Below are positions 55,698-64,000 of a stretch of DNA of 64,000 bases, piece after piece (the stretch's first letter is position 1; each line of letters begins with the position of its first letter). The notes under the pieces are model-generated. The model was not told the origin of the DNA. It searched no databases and saw nothing but the letters and a program-made list of their open reading frames with translations. A program made the position numbers and the translations under genes. The stretch comes from Haliscomenobacter hydrossis DSM 1100. GTDB lineage: Bacteria; Bacteroidota; Bacteroidia; Chitinophagales; Saprospiraceae. Location: NCBI RefSeq assembly GCF_000212735.1, contig NC_015510.1, positions 4,713,001-4,777,000 on the forward strand, given 5' to 3'.

Positions 55698-57884
55698 CTA
55701 TTTAGCTCCTACTGTCGCCAAAACCCTTTCCGGGGTAAAAGGCATGTGCCGAAGTGCCTGGCCGGTAAGCGCCAGAAAAGCATTTGCCACGGCTGGCCCA
55801 ATGAAAGGTAGTCCTGCCTCACCTAAACCCGAAGGAGCTTCTTGCGAGTCGATGAACTTTACCTCCAGGGTTTCAGGAATATCGGCCATGCGGAGGATGG
55901 GATAATCGTGAAAATTGGATTGTTGCACTTCCCCGTTTTTGATGGTAATACTTTCGTGGAACACACTACTCAAACCCATCAGGAGGGAGCCTTCGGTTTG
56001 TGCCCGAGCATTGTCGGGTTGTACAATTACACCGCCGTCGACGACAGCCCAGATGTGGTGAACCTTTATTTTACCAGTTTCTCGGTCCAATGAGATTTCG
56101 CATATACCCGCGCCAGGGCTGCCACTGCGTTCGGCAAAGGCGATGCCCATGGCCCGGCCCGCTGGCAGTTTTTTACCCCATCTGGCCATTTCAGCAACGG
56201 TGTCGAGTACTTTCAACGCGCGGGGGTGGTTGCGCATCAGGTGTCGGCGATATTGATAAGGATCTTTTTTCTGGTCATGGGCGATTTCATCAATAAAGGC
56301 TTCGATGGCATATTTGTTCGGCCCGTGCCCTACGGCGCGCCAATGTTTGGTGCGGATGCCATGATCCACCGCCCGCAATTCAATCGAGAGGTCGGGCAAG
56401 GTGTAAAAGGGCATTTCTGCTCCGCTGGCCAGGAGGTTATCTCCCGTTCCCGAGATGATGTATTTCCAACTGGTGATGTTGCCCGCCTGATCCACGCCCG
56501 CCTGCAAGTGTTGCAGGCAAATGGGCCTGAATTGGCCATATTGCATATCGTCTTCGCGGGTCCAGATCAGTTTGAGGGGTTTGCGAACCGCTTTGGCCAA
56601 AGCGGCGGCTTCCTCTATATAATCAGCACTGGAACGACGGCCAAAGCCTCCGCCGAGGTAATGCGGATAAAGGGTTACTTTTGATTCTTCGAGGCCAAGT
56701 ACCCTTGCTGCTGCCCCTTTGGCACCATCCGGTGCCTGGGTACCGCACCATACCTCGGCGCTGTTGCCGTCGGCGGCCAGCGAAACCACGGCATTGAGTG
56801 GCTCCATTTGAGCGTGGTAGAGGTAATCGTTTTTGTAGGTGGCAGTATACACCTTCGTGGCCGTTTTGAGGGCGTTGGCAGGATCACCTTTTGATTCGAG
56901 GGAGCGACCTTTACGGCTGTCGTCATTGACCAGTGCGGTGTATTCTGCATAGGCCTGTTCGCTGCTGTGGGTAGCGGCTTTGGCCCCTTTGCTCCATTCT
57001 ATCCGCAGTGCTGCTTTGGCCTTCAGAGCTTTTTCCAGGGTGTCGGCTACCACGCCGATGCCATGATCCAGGGTAAGTACCTCAATTACACCAGCGATTT
57101 TGCGGATCTCGGCGGCATTGAGGAGGTTTGGTTTGGCACCGTTTACCGGCGACCTGCTGATCACGCCGTACACCATACCGGGCAAACGCACATCGATGGC
57201 GTATTTGGCACTGCCGTTCACCTTGGCCGGAATGTCGAAGCGGGCGATCTTTTGGTTGCCGATGAGGCGGAAATTTTTGGGGTCTTTTAATTGATTGGTG
57301 GGTATGGCGGGCAGTTTTTCCGGCAGGGTAGCAAAACTGGCAATTTCGCCATAGCTGATCTTGCGATTACTGGCCCGGTGAACCACCATGCTGGGTTCGG
57401 TGCTCAATTCGGCCATGGGTACATTCCATTTTTTGGCCACGTTGTCCATCAATACATAACGGGCCTGGGCACCAGCTTGCCGCAGGCTGTCGTAATAACC
57501 CGATACGGCGCGACTGCCCACGGTCATCATCCGCCCACCCCAGACTCCGGGGCCATAAATTTTGGGCTCGATCGGCGAATATTCGATGTGTACCGCCGCC
57601 CAATCGGCGTCCATTTCTTCGGCAAAAATGACGGGCAATGCCGTCATCGAGCCTTGGCCCATTTCGGCAGCAGGATTGTAGATGTTGATGCGGCCATCGG
57701 GGCGGATGTGCACCCAGGCACTGATCTGGCGGCCCTTATCTTCAGGGTTGGGCTCCATTTCCGGGTTTTCAAACGCCCATCGCGGCAGAATAGCATAGGT
57801 GGTGATGGCAAAAGTAATGCCTCCGGCGGCGCTCAGGAATTTGCGCCGGGAAACGGTGGTATCGGAAGATTTGCTGTTTTTCAT
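55698..57884 (-). CDS. Molybdopterin-binding subunit of xanthine dehydrogenase/isoquinoline 1-oxidoreductase family
   Basis: The protein has 728 residues from ATG 57884; an in-frame TTG at 57890 would overlap the upstream stop. A twin-arginine signal (SRRKFLSAAGG) shows export in folded form. The large subunit has features of the IorB group: AAEMGQGSMTALPVIFAEEMD, GGGFGRR, HWRAVGHGPNKYAIEAFIDE, VVDGGVIVQPDNARAQTEGSLLMGLS, and the active-site Glu in PSGLGEAGLPF. It binds molybdenum-cytosine dinucleotide and oxidises aldehydes or N-heterocycles. Its [2Fe-2S] partner is encoded 2 bp upstream. The substrate is unknown. Confidence 0.93.
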   Translation of the reverse strand: MKNSKSSDTTVSRRKFLSAAGGITFAITTYAILPRWAFENPEMEPNPEDKGRQISAWVHIRPDGRINIYNPAAEMGQGSMTALPVIFAEEMDADWAAVHIEYSPIEPKIYGPGVWGGRMMTVGSRAVSGYYDSLRQAGAQARYVLMDNVAKKWNVPMAELSTEPSMVVHRASNRKISYGEIASFATLPEKLPAIPTNQLKDPKNFRLIGNQKIARFDIPAKVNGSAKYAIDVRLPGMVYGVISRSPVNGAKPNLLNAAEIRKIAGVIEVLTLDHGIGVVADTLEKALKAKAALRIEWSKGAKAATHSSEQAYAEYTALVNDDSRKGRSLESKGDPANALKTATKVYTATYKNDYLYHAQMEPLNAVVSLAADGNSAEVWCGTQAPDGAKGAAARVLGLEESKVTLYPHYLGGGFGRRSSADYIEEAAALAKAVRKPLKLIWTREDDMQYGQFRPICLQHLQAGVDQAGNITSWKYIISGTGDNLLASGAEMPFYTLPDLSIELRAVDHGIRTKHWRAVGHGPNKYAIEAFIDEIAHDQKKDPYQYRRHLMRNHPRALKVLDTVAEMARWGKKLPAGRAMGIAFAERSGSPGAGICEISLDRETGKIKVHHIWAVVDGGVIVQPDNARAQTEGSLLMGLSSVFHESITIKNGEVQQSNFHDYPILRMADIPETLEVKFIDSQEAPSGLGEAGLPFIGPAVANAFLALTGQALRHMPFTPERVLATVGAK

Positions 57885-57886
57885 GG

Positions 57887-58345
57887 TCAAATTTCTTTAG
57901 CTGCCCGTTCAATGGCTTTGAGAATGCGCATATAGGTTCCACAACGGCAAAGTACGCCGCTCATCTGGTTGATGATTTCTTCCCGGCTGGGCTTTTTGTT
58001 GCTGGCCAAGAGCGCTGCGGCCTGCATGATTTGACCCGACTGACAATAGCCGCACTGGGCTACCTGTTCTTCGACCCAGGCTTTTTGCAGCGGGTGGTCA
58101 CCATTGGTTGACAACCCTTCGATCGTGGTGATGGTGCGTTTTTCAGCTACAGAAACTGGCGTGGTGCAGGAGCGGATCGGAACGCCATCGAGGTGAACGG
58201 TACAAGCGCCGCAATACGATTTGCCGCAGCTGTATTTGGTACCCGTGAGGCCCAGGTGCTCGCGCAGCACCCACAGCAAAGAGGTATCCGATTCTACATT
58301 CACGGTGCGCTTTTCGCCGTTGATGGTTAGGGTGATGGTAGCCAT
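57887..58345 (-). CDS. [2Fe-2S] subunit of the molybdenum hydroxylase (IorA-like)
   Basis: The 152-residue protein has two ferredoxin-type clusters. The plant-type cluster uses C40, C45, C48 and C60 ([14 protein letters not shown]); the second uses C98, C101, C133 and C135 (CGYCQSGQ.., CRCGTY). One Gly of the usual CGxGxCGAC is Ser43. It passes electrons from the molybdenum site of the next subunit, whose start is 2 bp downstream, and is probably co-exported with it through the partner's Tat signal, as it has none of its own. A cytochrome c subunit, often the third partner, is not adjacent. Confidence 0.94.
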   Translation of the reverse strand: MATITLTINGEKRTVNVESDTSLLWVLREHLGLTGTKYSCGKSYCGACTVHLDGVPIRSCTTPVSVAEKRTITTIEGLSTNGDHPLQKAWVEEQVAQCGYCQSGQIMQAAALLASNKKPSREEIINQMSGVLCRCGTYMRILKAIERAAKEI

Positions 58346-58418
58346 ATTGTTGGAGGTTGTGGCAGGAATTAAAGACTTCGTAAGCTACAATTTTGTACGG
58401 ACATTCGCAAATTTGGGG

Positions 58419-58646
58419 TTAATTTCCGTCCCTTAGACTCTGGACATACATTTTTTCAACTTGCTCCCGCGCCCAAGGGGTTTTGCGCAAAAACGTCAAA
58501 CTGGATTTTATACTCGGGTCGAAGTTGAAGCAGCGGATGTTGATTTGCCGCCCCATTTCTTCCCAACCGTACTGCTCAACCAGATGGTGCAACATCTTTT
58601 CGAGGGTAACCCCGTGAAGTGGGTTGTTGGCTTGAGGATCTTTCAT
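58419..58646 (-). CDS. VF530 family (DUF2132) DNA-binding-like small protein
   Basis: The 75-residue protein matches VF530: [58 protein letters not shown]. The family has a small helical fold; the name comes from a Vibrio structure, and the biological role is not established. It is encoded upstream of the molybdenum hydroxylase genes on the same strand, 73 bp away, so it may or may not be co-transcribed. Confidence 0.9.
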   Translation of the reverse strand: MKDPQANNPLHGVTLEKMLHHLVEQYGWEEMGRQINIRCFNFDPSIKSSLTFLRKTPWAREQVEKMYVQSLRDGN

Positions 58647-58770
58647 GTGGTAGATTAAATCAAATGGTCTAGCCGGAAAATGGCCTTACAAAATTAAAGG
58701 TAAAACCAGGACAAGTGTTGAAAAAACTAAAAAATTCCTGATCAAAAGACCCAACAAGTTTAAACAAGCT

Positions 58771-61242
58771 CTAATACCGCCCACTCACCACACTCCCTCT
58801 CAGGGTCATTCCTTCCACCAAAACTTCAAAAGCTCCTCCTTTATCACTCGTAAAAAAGCTAAATGTAGCCCGACCGTTTTTGTCTGTTTCAATCAGCGGC
58901 TGCCAGTGCAAGGTGGTGCGGTAATCGGGCCGATCGTGCTCCGGTTTTTTCTGGTCGTAGAGGGGAGCATAAAACTCGCGGGCTTTGTAAAAGCCGGGGT
59001 GTTTGAAGTTGATGATGCCATTGACATCGTACTGGACGGGTTGACTGCCGTTGCGTTTGGTGTACACCGATACCACTCCGTTGATGCCCCGGCTGCCAAA
59101 CATAGCGGCCTGACCTCCTTTGAGTACATCTACAAAGGCAATGGTAGACACCGGAACGGTCGACAGCGTGCTGGCATCCACAACGGTACCATCCAGCACA
59201 AACAAGGCCTGTGCTGCGCCACTCAAACTATTGATCCCCCGGAGTACCACCGATTGATTGGGGAAAGTGCCCACCACTTGCGCTCCGGGTATCCGACGCA
59301 GCAGGTCAAAAACACTCAGCGCAGTATTTTTCCCCGGTACAGAATCAATAATCATCCGGTCGGTGGGTGCCCGGTAGGGGATGTCTCCCACTCCATAAGG
59401 ATTCTTTTCCCGTTTGGCTTTGACTTCAAACTCGGCCAAGCTTAACTTCCAAATGCCCGGGAACAAGGAATCCAGATCGGCCAGTTTTTTGCTGTCGGCC
59501 AAAAAACTGTTTTGTTGTACCGGATCAGCGCTCAGCGGCAAAGTGAAGCCTTGCAGTGGATTTACCGGTGGAGGGTTGTCTCCATCCAGGCGAATTTTGA
59601 GGTCGCGGTTGCCTGCAATCTGTTGTTGATTGCTGTCGGCATTTTTGCCTTTTTTGGTATTATTGGGGACTTTGGCGGCTTGAATGACCACCCGGGTGCT
59701 GTCGATAAAAGGGAAACCCGTGATGGCAAAACGCCCATCTGGTCCCGAACTTACCCGTTCGGAAATGCCTTTTTCTACGGCTACGACCATAAGATCAGCG
59801 GCAACGGGTTTGTCGGGTTGATCCAGTTTGGTGGTTTGTCCACTGATCGTGAAGCCCTGTTCAGGTAGCCAGGCCAAATCGGGTAAGGTGTCGCGCAGGA
59901 CGGCTTTCCAGGAAAAGCGGCGCCAGCCCTGGGTCAGCATCAGCATGTCTAGCAACTGCCGACGGGTGGCATTTTCTTCTACAAAAAAATAGCCGGGGTC
60001 TTCAATGTTGCCGGGTAAGTCTGATTGAAGGAGCAGGTAAGAGCGAATGTCCTGGCCGTATTTGGCCCAATACACACTTTGTTTGTCGGTAACGGTGGCG
60101 GATACGATGGCCTGTAGGGGCTTGCCCTCCTGATCCTTGAGTTGCAACTCGACTTTTACTTTTTGGCGCTTGTTGTACAGGGGGTTGTCGGTGCTGATGC
60201 TCAGTCGGGCGCGTTCACGGGGATTGTCTACAAATACTAGGCGCTCACAAAGGGGCTCACCAGTATTGCTGAACAGCGTGAATTGTGCAATGCCTTCGGG
60301 AATCGAATCGGTCGGGATGGTCAAGCTCAATTTGTCCTGGCCCTCCGTATTGCTGAAGGTGAAAATGGACTGGCCGCGCAGGTGTCCAAGAATAACTGCG
60401 TCTTTTAAGCCATTGGGCACATTGCAACGCACATTGATCAAGAGCTGATTGGGCGGGCGTTGGGTCACTTGGAGCGTGTATCCTTGTGGCAAAGCCGTCG
60501 GCAAAGGGATGTTCTTGACAATGCCTTGATGGTTGATTTCGGCGTTGTACCTTCGACCCGTCTGGGGGGTAAAACTGAAAGCACCCAGGCCAAAACGATA
60601 GGTTTTAAACACGGCCACCGGAGTGCCCTGGTCGTCGATTATTTTGCCTTCAAACTGCACACCAGTGCCGAGGTTGCTGGTGGCTTTGACGCCAATTTGT
60701 GAACTCAAACCTTGCACCAGATCGCCACCCTCCGGCATGAATTGTACGCTGAAATCGCTGATCGGAACGAGAGGATCAGCGGGTTTGTCGGCTTCCAATT
60801 TGGGTTTAAAAAACACCAGCTCGCGTTGAAAAAAAAAGGTAGAATCAAAATTGCGCATGTAGTTGGTGTAGGCCCGCAGGAGGTATTTGCCTTCCGGCCA
60901 ATCGCGTTCCGTGTCAAAATCACCCGTGCCTACGCCGTCCTGGATGCCAATATAGCGGCTGGCTTTGTGCTGGTCGGGACCAATGAGTTCGACGTACACA
61001 GGGTTGCTCAGCAGGGAAGGCAAATGTTCAGGACCAGCGGTAAGATAGGCGCTGAACCACAGGTTTTCACCTAATGCGTAATGGGGCTTATCGGTATGTA
61101 GGTAGACTTTTTCAGCCGGATATTTGGTTTGGTAGTTTTTGAGCTGTTGCTGGAGGCGTTCGGCCAGGCCGGGAGGCCATAAAAGCCAGGATAGTGGGAA
61201 GATGAGGAGTACGCAGGAGGGGCGGTAAGTTGAGTCTTTCAT
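58771..61242 (-). CDS. MG2-like domain protein with TonB receptor plug domain and no barrel
   Basis: The 823-residue protein has an N-terminal hydrophobic stretch (about 10-28) as possible signal. An alpha-2-macroglobulin MG2-like start follows (AEKVYLHTDKPHYALGENLWFSAYL), then several beta domains. A TonB plug-type domain lies at about 615-725 (LSVFDLLRRIPGAQVVG, VVLRGINSLSG, FVDVLKGGQAAMFGSRGINGVVSVYTKR). The end has FSFFTSDKGGAFEVLVEGMT, and no 22-strand barrel is present. Proteins of this build are frequent in Bacteroidota and are probably periplasmic or outer-membrane associated. The function is unknown; protein contacts with TonB-dependent systems are possible. Confidence 0.85.
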   Translation of the reverse strand: MKDSTYRPSCVLLIFPLSWLLWPPGLAERLQQQLKNYQTKYPAEKVYLHTDKPHYALGENLWFSAYLTAGPEHLPSLLSNPVYVELIGPDQHKASRYIGIQDGVGTGDFDTERDWPEGKYLLRAYTNYMRNFDSTFFFQRELVFFKPKLEADKPADPLVPISDFSVQFMPEGGDLVQGLSSQIGVKATSNLGTGVQFEGKIIDDQGTPVAVFKTYRFGLGAFSFTPQTGRRYNAEINHQGIVKNIPLPTALPQGYTLQVTQRPPNQLLINVRCNVPNGLKDAVILGHLRGQSIFTFSNTEGQDKLSLTIPTDSIPEGIAQFTLFSNTGEPLCERLVFVDNPRERARLSISTDNPLYNKRQKVKVELQLKDQEGKPLQAIVSATVTDKQSVYWAKYGQDIRSYLLLQSDLPGNIEDPGYFFVEENATRRQLLDMLMLTQGWRRFSWKAVLRDTLPDLAWLPEQGFTISGQTTKLDQPDKPVAADLMVVAVEKGISERVSSGPDGRFAITGFPFIDSTRVVIQAAKVPNNTKKGKNADSNQQQIAGNRDLKIRLDGDNPPPVNPLQGFTLPLSADPVQQNSFLADSKKLADLDSLFPGIWKLSLAEFEVKAKREKNPYGVGDIPYRAPTDRMIIDSVPGKNTALSVFDLLRRIPGAQVVGTFPNQSVVLRGINSLSGAAQALFVLDGTVVDASTLSTVPVSTIAFVDVLKGGQAAMFGSRGINGVVSVYTKRNGSQPVQYDVNGIINFKHPGFYKAREFYAPLYDQKKPEHDRPDYRTTLHWQPLIETDKNGRATFSFFTSDKGGAFEVLVEGMTLRGSVVSGRY

Positions 61243-61291
61243 GAGGGTTTCGCGATTAGGATGTGTCGGTAGAAATGGTGATTTACTGGAA

Positions 61292-61299
61292 CAAATATA
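61292..61299 (-). promoter_or_regulatory. Candidate -7 element (TATATTTG) of the MG2/plug gene
   Basis: It reads TATATTTG on the minus strand, 49 nt before the ATG at 61242, and matches TAnnTTTG. No -33 element was assigned. Confidence 0.4.
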
Positions 61300-61430
61300 G
61301 GGGCATTTTTTGGTGAAAAATGATGGGTAGTAATGGTTTAACCATTTTTAACATTAAATGCGCTTGTGCTAAAAATGAAAAAGGGACAATGCATTGCACT
61401 ATCCCTTTATATGTTGATTTTTGGTAAATC

Positions 61431-62594
61431 TTACCCCTTCAAATACCCCGCTCTCCAAACCCAAATGCCCCCAGCCGCAATTACTACGCCCAGCGCCACC
61501 GGCAAACTAAACCCCTTGGCAATGAACCCAATCACGGCCGGGCCGCCTAAAAAGCCAACCATGGCAAAAGTGTTCATGGTAGCCAAACCCGCACCGGGAG
61601 CCATACCGGGGACTTTAGCTGCAGCACTGTACAAGATGGGCGCACCCAGGGATACCCCGGCGCCTACCATCGCAAAACCAATCAGCACGGTAGCCGGATA
61701 AGGCAACAAAACCGCCAGCAACAAGCCGCTGGCCGCAACACAGCCACCTACCCGCAACACTTTTCCGCCGCTGTGGTGCTTCAGGATGGCATCACCCGCA
61801 AAACGGGTCAAAGCCATAAAGAGGGCATAAGCGGCAAACCCCCAACCCCACAGGGCGGCAGGCGCTTTGACAATTTCGCGCATGTATACCGCCGACCAGT
61901 CGGCCATCGTTCCCTCGGTCAGGTTGGTACACAAACTGATGGAAATCAGGCCCCATAATGCTGCATTGGGCAAACGAAACTTTGGCCGTGGTCCCGCGCT
62001 TTTGCTCACCATGACCTCGCTGGGTACTTTTTGAAGCGACTGATAAATGAATAGCGTAGACAAAAGCAGAATCGATCCCATGAACATGACGTGCGTGACC
62101 GGATGTACGCCCATGCCCATCGAGGTGGCTCCAAGCGCCGAACCAAACATGGCCCCACTGGACCATAAGGCATGGCAGGTCGACATGATGCGGATGCCGT
62201 CATATTTTTCGAGGCTGGTTGCCGCTGTATTCATCGAAACATTGGTGGTGGAAAAAGTTGTTCCCATCACAAATAAGGCCATGGCTACCAAACCCACCTG
62301 GGGCATCAAAAAAGGAATGACAAAAAACAGTGCACCCAAAGTACGGGCAATTAAGGTAGCCCGAACAGTGCCCAAACGATGCAAAATTCCAACCGAAAGT
62401 GGATTCATCAGGGTAACTCCAGCAGGTAGCGCCAACAGCAACAAACCCAATTGGGCCTCATCCAGTTGAAACTTCTGCTTGATGTATGGAATCATAGAAG
62501 ACCAGGTACCAAACAACAATCCTTGCATGGCGAAAACCAATCCGATGGCCCGGCTGGTACTGTGGTTGAAAAAGAGACGTAAGTGCGCAGTCAT
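61431..62594 (-). CDS. MFS transporter, FucP/YbjJ-like
   Basis: The 387-residue protein has about 12 membrane segments and little loop sequence. Typical features are FAMQGLLFGTWSSMIPYIKQKFQLDEAQLGLLLLALPAGVTLMNPLSVGILHRLG at the N-terminus, CHALWSSGAMFGSALGA in the TM5 region, and LTEGTMADWSAVYMREIVKAPAALWGWGFAAYALFMALTRFAGD at the start of the second half. This resembles the FucP/YbjJ branch, which handles sugars or unknown metabolites. It is a single gene with a heptad repeat upstream. The substrate cannot be assigned. Confidence 0.85.
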   Translation of the reverse strand: MTAHLRLFFNHSTSRAIGLVFAMQGLLFGTWSSMIPYIKQKFQLDEAQLGLLLLALPAGVTLMNPLSVGILHRLGTVRATLIARTLGALFFVIPFLMPQVGLVAMALFVMGTTFSTTNVSMNTAATSLEKYDGIRIMSTCHALWSSGAMFGSALGATSMGMGVHPVTHVMFMGSILLLSTLFIYQSLQKVPSEVMVSKSAGPRPKFRLPNAALWGLISISLCTNLTEGTMADWSAVYMREIVKAPAALWGWGFAAYALFMALTRFAGDAILKHHSGGKVLRVGGCVAASGLLLAVLLPYPATVLIGFAMVGAGVSLGAPILYSAAAKVPGMAPGAGLATMNTFAMVGFLGGPAVIGFIAKGFSLPVALGVVIAAGGIWVWRAGYLKG

Positions 62595-62613
62595 AAGGAG
62601 CGAATAGTTAATT

Positions 62614-62689
62614 GCTATCAGCAGTCAGCTATCAGCCATCAGCTAAATTATGGCTGGAGGCTGACTGCTGATAGCCGAAAGCTGAAAGC
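62614..62689. repeat. Palindromic repeat with AGCNNTC heptad arms (copy 4)
   Basis: The perfect 16-bp core arms are GCTATCAGCAGTCAGC (62614-62629) and its complement (62660-62675). More heptads follow inside (AGCTATC, AGCCATC) and outside (GCTTTC, AGCTTTC). The family is the same as at 1113-1195 and 2348-2879, about 60 kb away. Confidence 0.85.
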
Positions 62690-62893
62690 ACTGCAAAGTT
62701 ACGCAAGCTTCCGGTATCCACACCACTACTGCATTAACCGCTTTCGACGCTGTATTGATCTACTTTTGCCGGGTGGTGCTAAATTTCTTAAAAAAAAGTT
62801 ATACCTTGAAAAACAAAACAATATCTTTCTGGCATCCAGCGTAAGCCACCTTAGTGGTCATCGCTACGGATTTCTACTCAAAACATTCGCCTT

Positions 62894-64000
62894 ATGAGAA
62901 AACAATGCTTAACAAGGGCATTCTACATCCTGGCAGTGCTATGCTTTGCTGCCAACCTCTTACCTGCTCAAGACCTTTTTGAGCTCAAGTTTACCGACAA
63001 ATTAGGTGTAAAGTACAAAGGACTTCTGGTGCTTTTTAACGACAGCAAAATGTACATGCGGGTGGCCTACAATGCCGAAAACATGTACAAGGTAGTGAAC
63101 GTTGATTACAAATCGGAACATGGAACAACCGACGGCAGCGAATACCTGGTACTGATGGGGACAAACCCCCGGTTCATTACCCAATCGGGGCAATACGGTT
63201 ACAACCCGGATCACATCATTTTTTTGGAAAAACAGGATAAACCCTATTTGACCGACGACCCAAATGACACGTCCAAACTCTTACATGCCGATGCATTCAG
63301 GGCTTTGACCAAAACCGACATCACCGATCCTTATCTGCGTGAATTTTACTCCTCTGATGAAGCAGATTACAAGGCTTTACGCAGGATGTTTGGTCTTGAC
63401 TTGAATAGTCTGGTCCTCAAGCCGAAAACGAATACGTATTCGGCGGGCACGACCATGCACCTGGTCATTGCCGCGAATACCAACATTGGTGATATCGGGA
63501 TGAGTTGCGCTCGTGATCAAGCTTCTTTGACTGCAGAATTTAAGGGAATTGCTACTTCATTGGGTATTGGGTACAAGCAGTACCTGATCAACGGTGATAA
63601 TTTCACCAAACCTGCGGTGCTGAGTACCCTCAATACCCTGGTTCCCGGCAGTAATGATGTGGTGATTTTTGTGTACCGAGGCCACGGTTTCCGCTGGAAC
63701 GATCAACAGGGTGCCTGGCCACAATTGGACATGCGCAGTTCTCCGTATACCCGGATTGGCGAGAACACCGCCCTGGATTTGGACTTTGTGTTCAAAAACA
63801 TCAAAGCCAAAGGTGGCCGTTTGAACATCGTGTTGGGGGATTGTTGCAACTCCAGTATTGACATCAGCAGTCCACTAACGGGCAGTGAATTCCTGGCGAT
63901 GCAAGCCAACAACAATTACAACGACGACAAGCTGCGGGCTTTGTTCATGAATTCTAAAGGCAACTTGATGGCCACTTCCGCTAGTCCTGGAGAGGTTTCC
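62894..64000 (+). CDS. Secreted caspase-like (C14 family) protein, 3' end outside window
   Basis: An open frame of 369 residues runs to the window edge from ATG 62894, with a signal peptide (..CFAANLLPAQ). An N-terminal domain of unknown type (about 27-185) precedes a caspase p20-like fold. That fold has MHLVIAANTNIGDIGMSCARDQ, an ALSTLNTL-like helix, VIFVYRGHGFRW with catalytic-type H264, and NIVLGDCCNSS with Cys at 317-318. The His-Cys pair and DxC context match bacterial caspase homologues, though the usual DGxD/DAC motifs are altered. A TACTTTTG element lies 125 nt upstream. Possible C-terminal domains are not visible. The substrate and role are unknown. Confidence 0.8.
   Translation, partial: MRKQCLTRAFYILAVLCFAANLLPAQDLFELKFTDKLGVKYKGLLVLFNDSKMYMRVAYNAENMYKVVNVDYKSEHGTTDGSEYLVLMGTNPRFITQSGQYGYNPDHIIFLEKQDKPYLTDDPNDTSKLLHADAFRALTKTDITDPYLREFYSSDEADYKALRRMFGLDLNSLVLKPKTNTYSAGTTMHLVIAANTNIGDIGMSCARDQASLTAEFKGIATSLGIGYKQYLINGDNFTKPAVLSTLNTLVPGSNDVVIFVYRGHGFRWNDQQGAWPQLDMRSSPYTRIGENTALDLDFVFKNIKAKGGRLNIVLGDCCNSSIDISSPLTGSEFLAMQANNNYNDDKLRALFMNSKGNLMATSASPGEVS

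Noticed and set aside
57291-57935. 214-codon plus-strand ORF opposite the molybdenum hydroxylase genes
   Set aside because: It spans the junction of two convincing minus-strand genes in antisense and has no domain.

Overview
The window is a chromosomal piece of a Bacteroidota bacterium, most likely a Saprospiria member (Haliscomenobacter/Lewinella-like). This rests on Sec signal peptides ending in ...AQ, a lipoprotein-type TamA (TamL) next to TamB, DUF1080, DUF2911, DUF3500 and DUF6913-type proteins, LytTR/HPHFLFN signalling, and TAnnTTTG promoter elements. The genus is inference. No transposase, prophage, CRISPR array or rRNA was seen. Both edges cut genes: a GH88 hydrolase on the left and a caspase-like protein on the right.

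Layout. 1-5038 (+): a sugar/uronate catabolic run (GH88 C-terminus, TIM-barrel isomerase, Gfo/Idh/MocA oxidoreductase, SDR, MFS carrier), broken up by palindromic repeats and a small four-helix-bundle (S23/IVP) gene. 5164-12499 (+): tamB and tamL, overlapping, for envelope assembly. 12603-17769 (-): phosphoheptose-isomerase-like SIS protein, ROK kinase, MFS carrier, and a cytochrome c/sugar dehydrogenase lipoprotein. 17940-37163 (mostly -): a secreted carbohydrate-degradation block with a periplasmic TIM-barrel protein, SGNH esterase, several glycoside hydrolases (GH29-like, GH36-like, GH31, GH88), a beta-helix protein with a PDZ tail, an alginate-lyase-family protein, a sulfatase, DUF1080 and a TlpA thioredoxin. 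It has no SusC/SusD pair. The enzyme mix suggests a sulfated, uronate-containing glycan, but the substrate is inference.

37322-45066: a non-SusC TonB-dependent receptor, then a LytTR regulator, a MacB-type ABC ATPase and permease, and a LytS-type kinase. Three GGTATRAA direct repeats spaced exactly 21 bp lie in the divergent promoter region. 45186-49942: DUF2911/TPR protein, carboxylesterase divergent from a Nudix-derived NrtR-like regulator with a perfect dyad between them, and the malonate carrier MadLM. 50047-50423: a duplicated cassette of tRNA-Asp plus a Glu-anticodon tRNA-like sequence. 50658-54608: accA, DUF6913, dapA, cytochrome P450. 54611-62594 (-): DUF3500, an isoquinoline-oxidoreductase-like molybdenum hydroxylase pair, VF530, an MG2/TonB-plug protein and an MFS carrier. 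62894-end: caspase-like protein.

The most striking non-coding feature is at least a dozen intergenic palindromes whose arms are themselves tandem arrays of 7-10 bp units. The unit differs between elements, but the architecture is shared. One set, built on the heptad AGCNNTC, brackets the four-helix-bundle gene and starts exactly at the stop codons of neighbouring genes.
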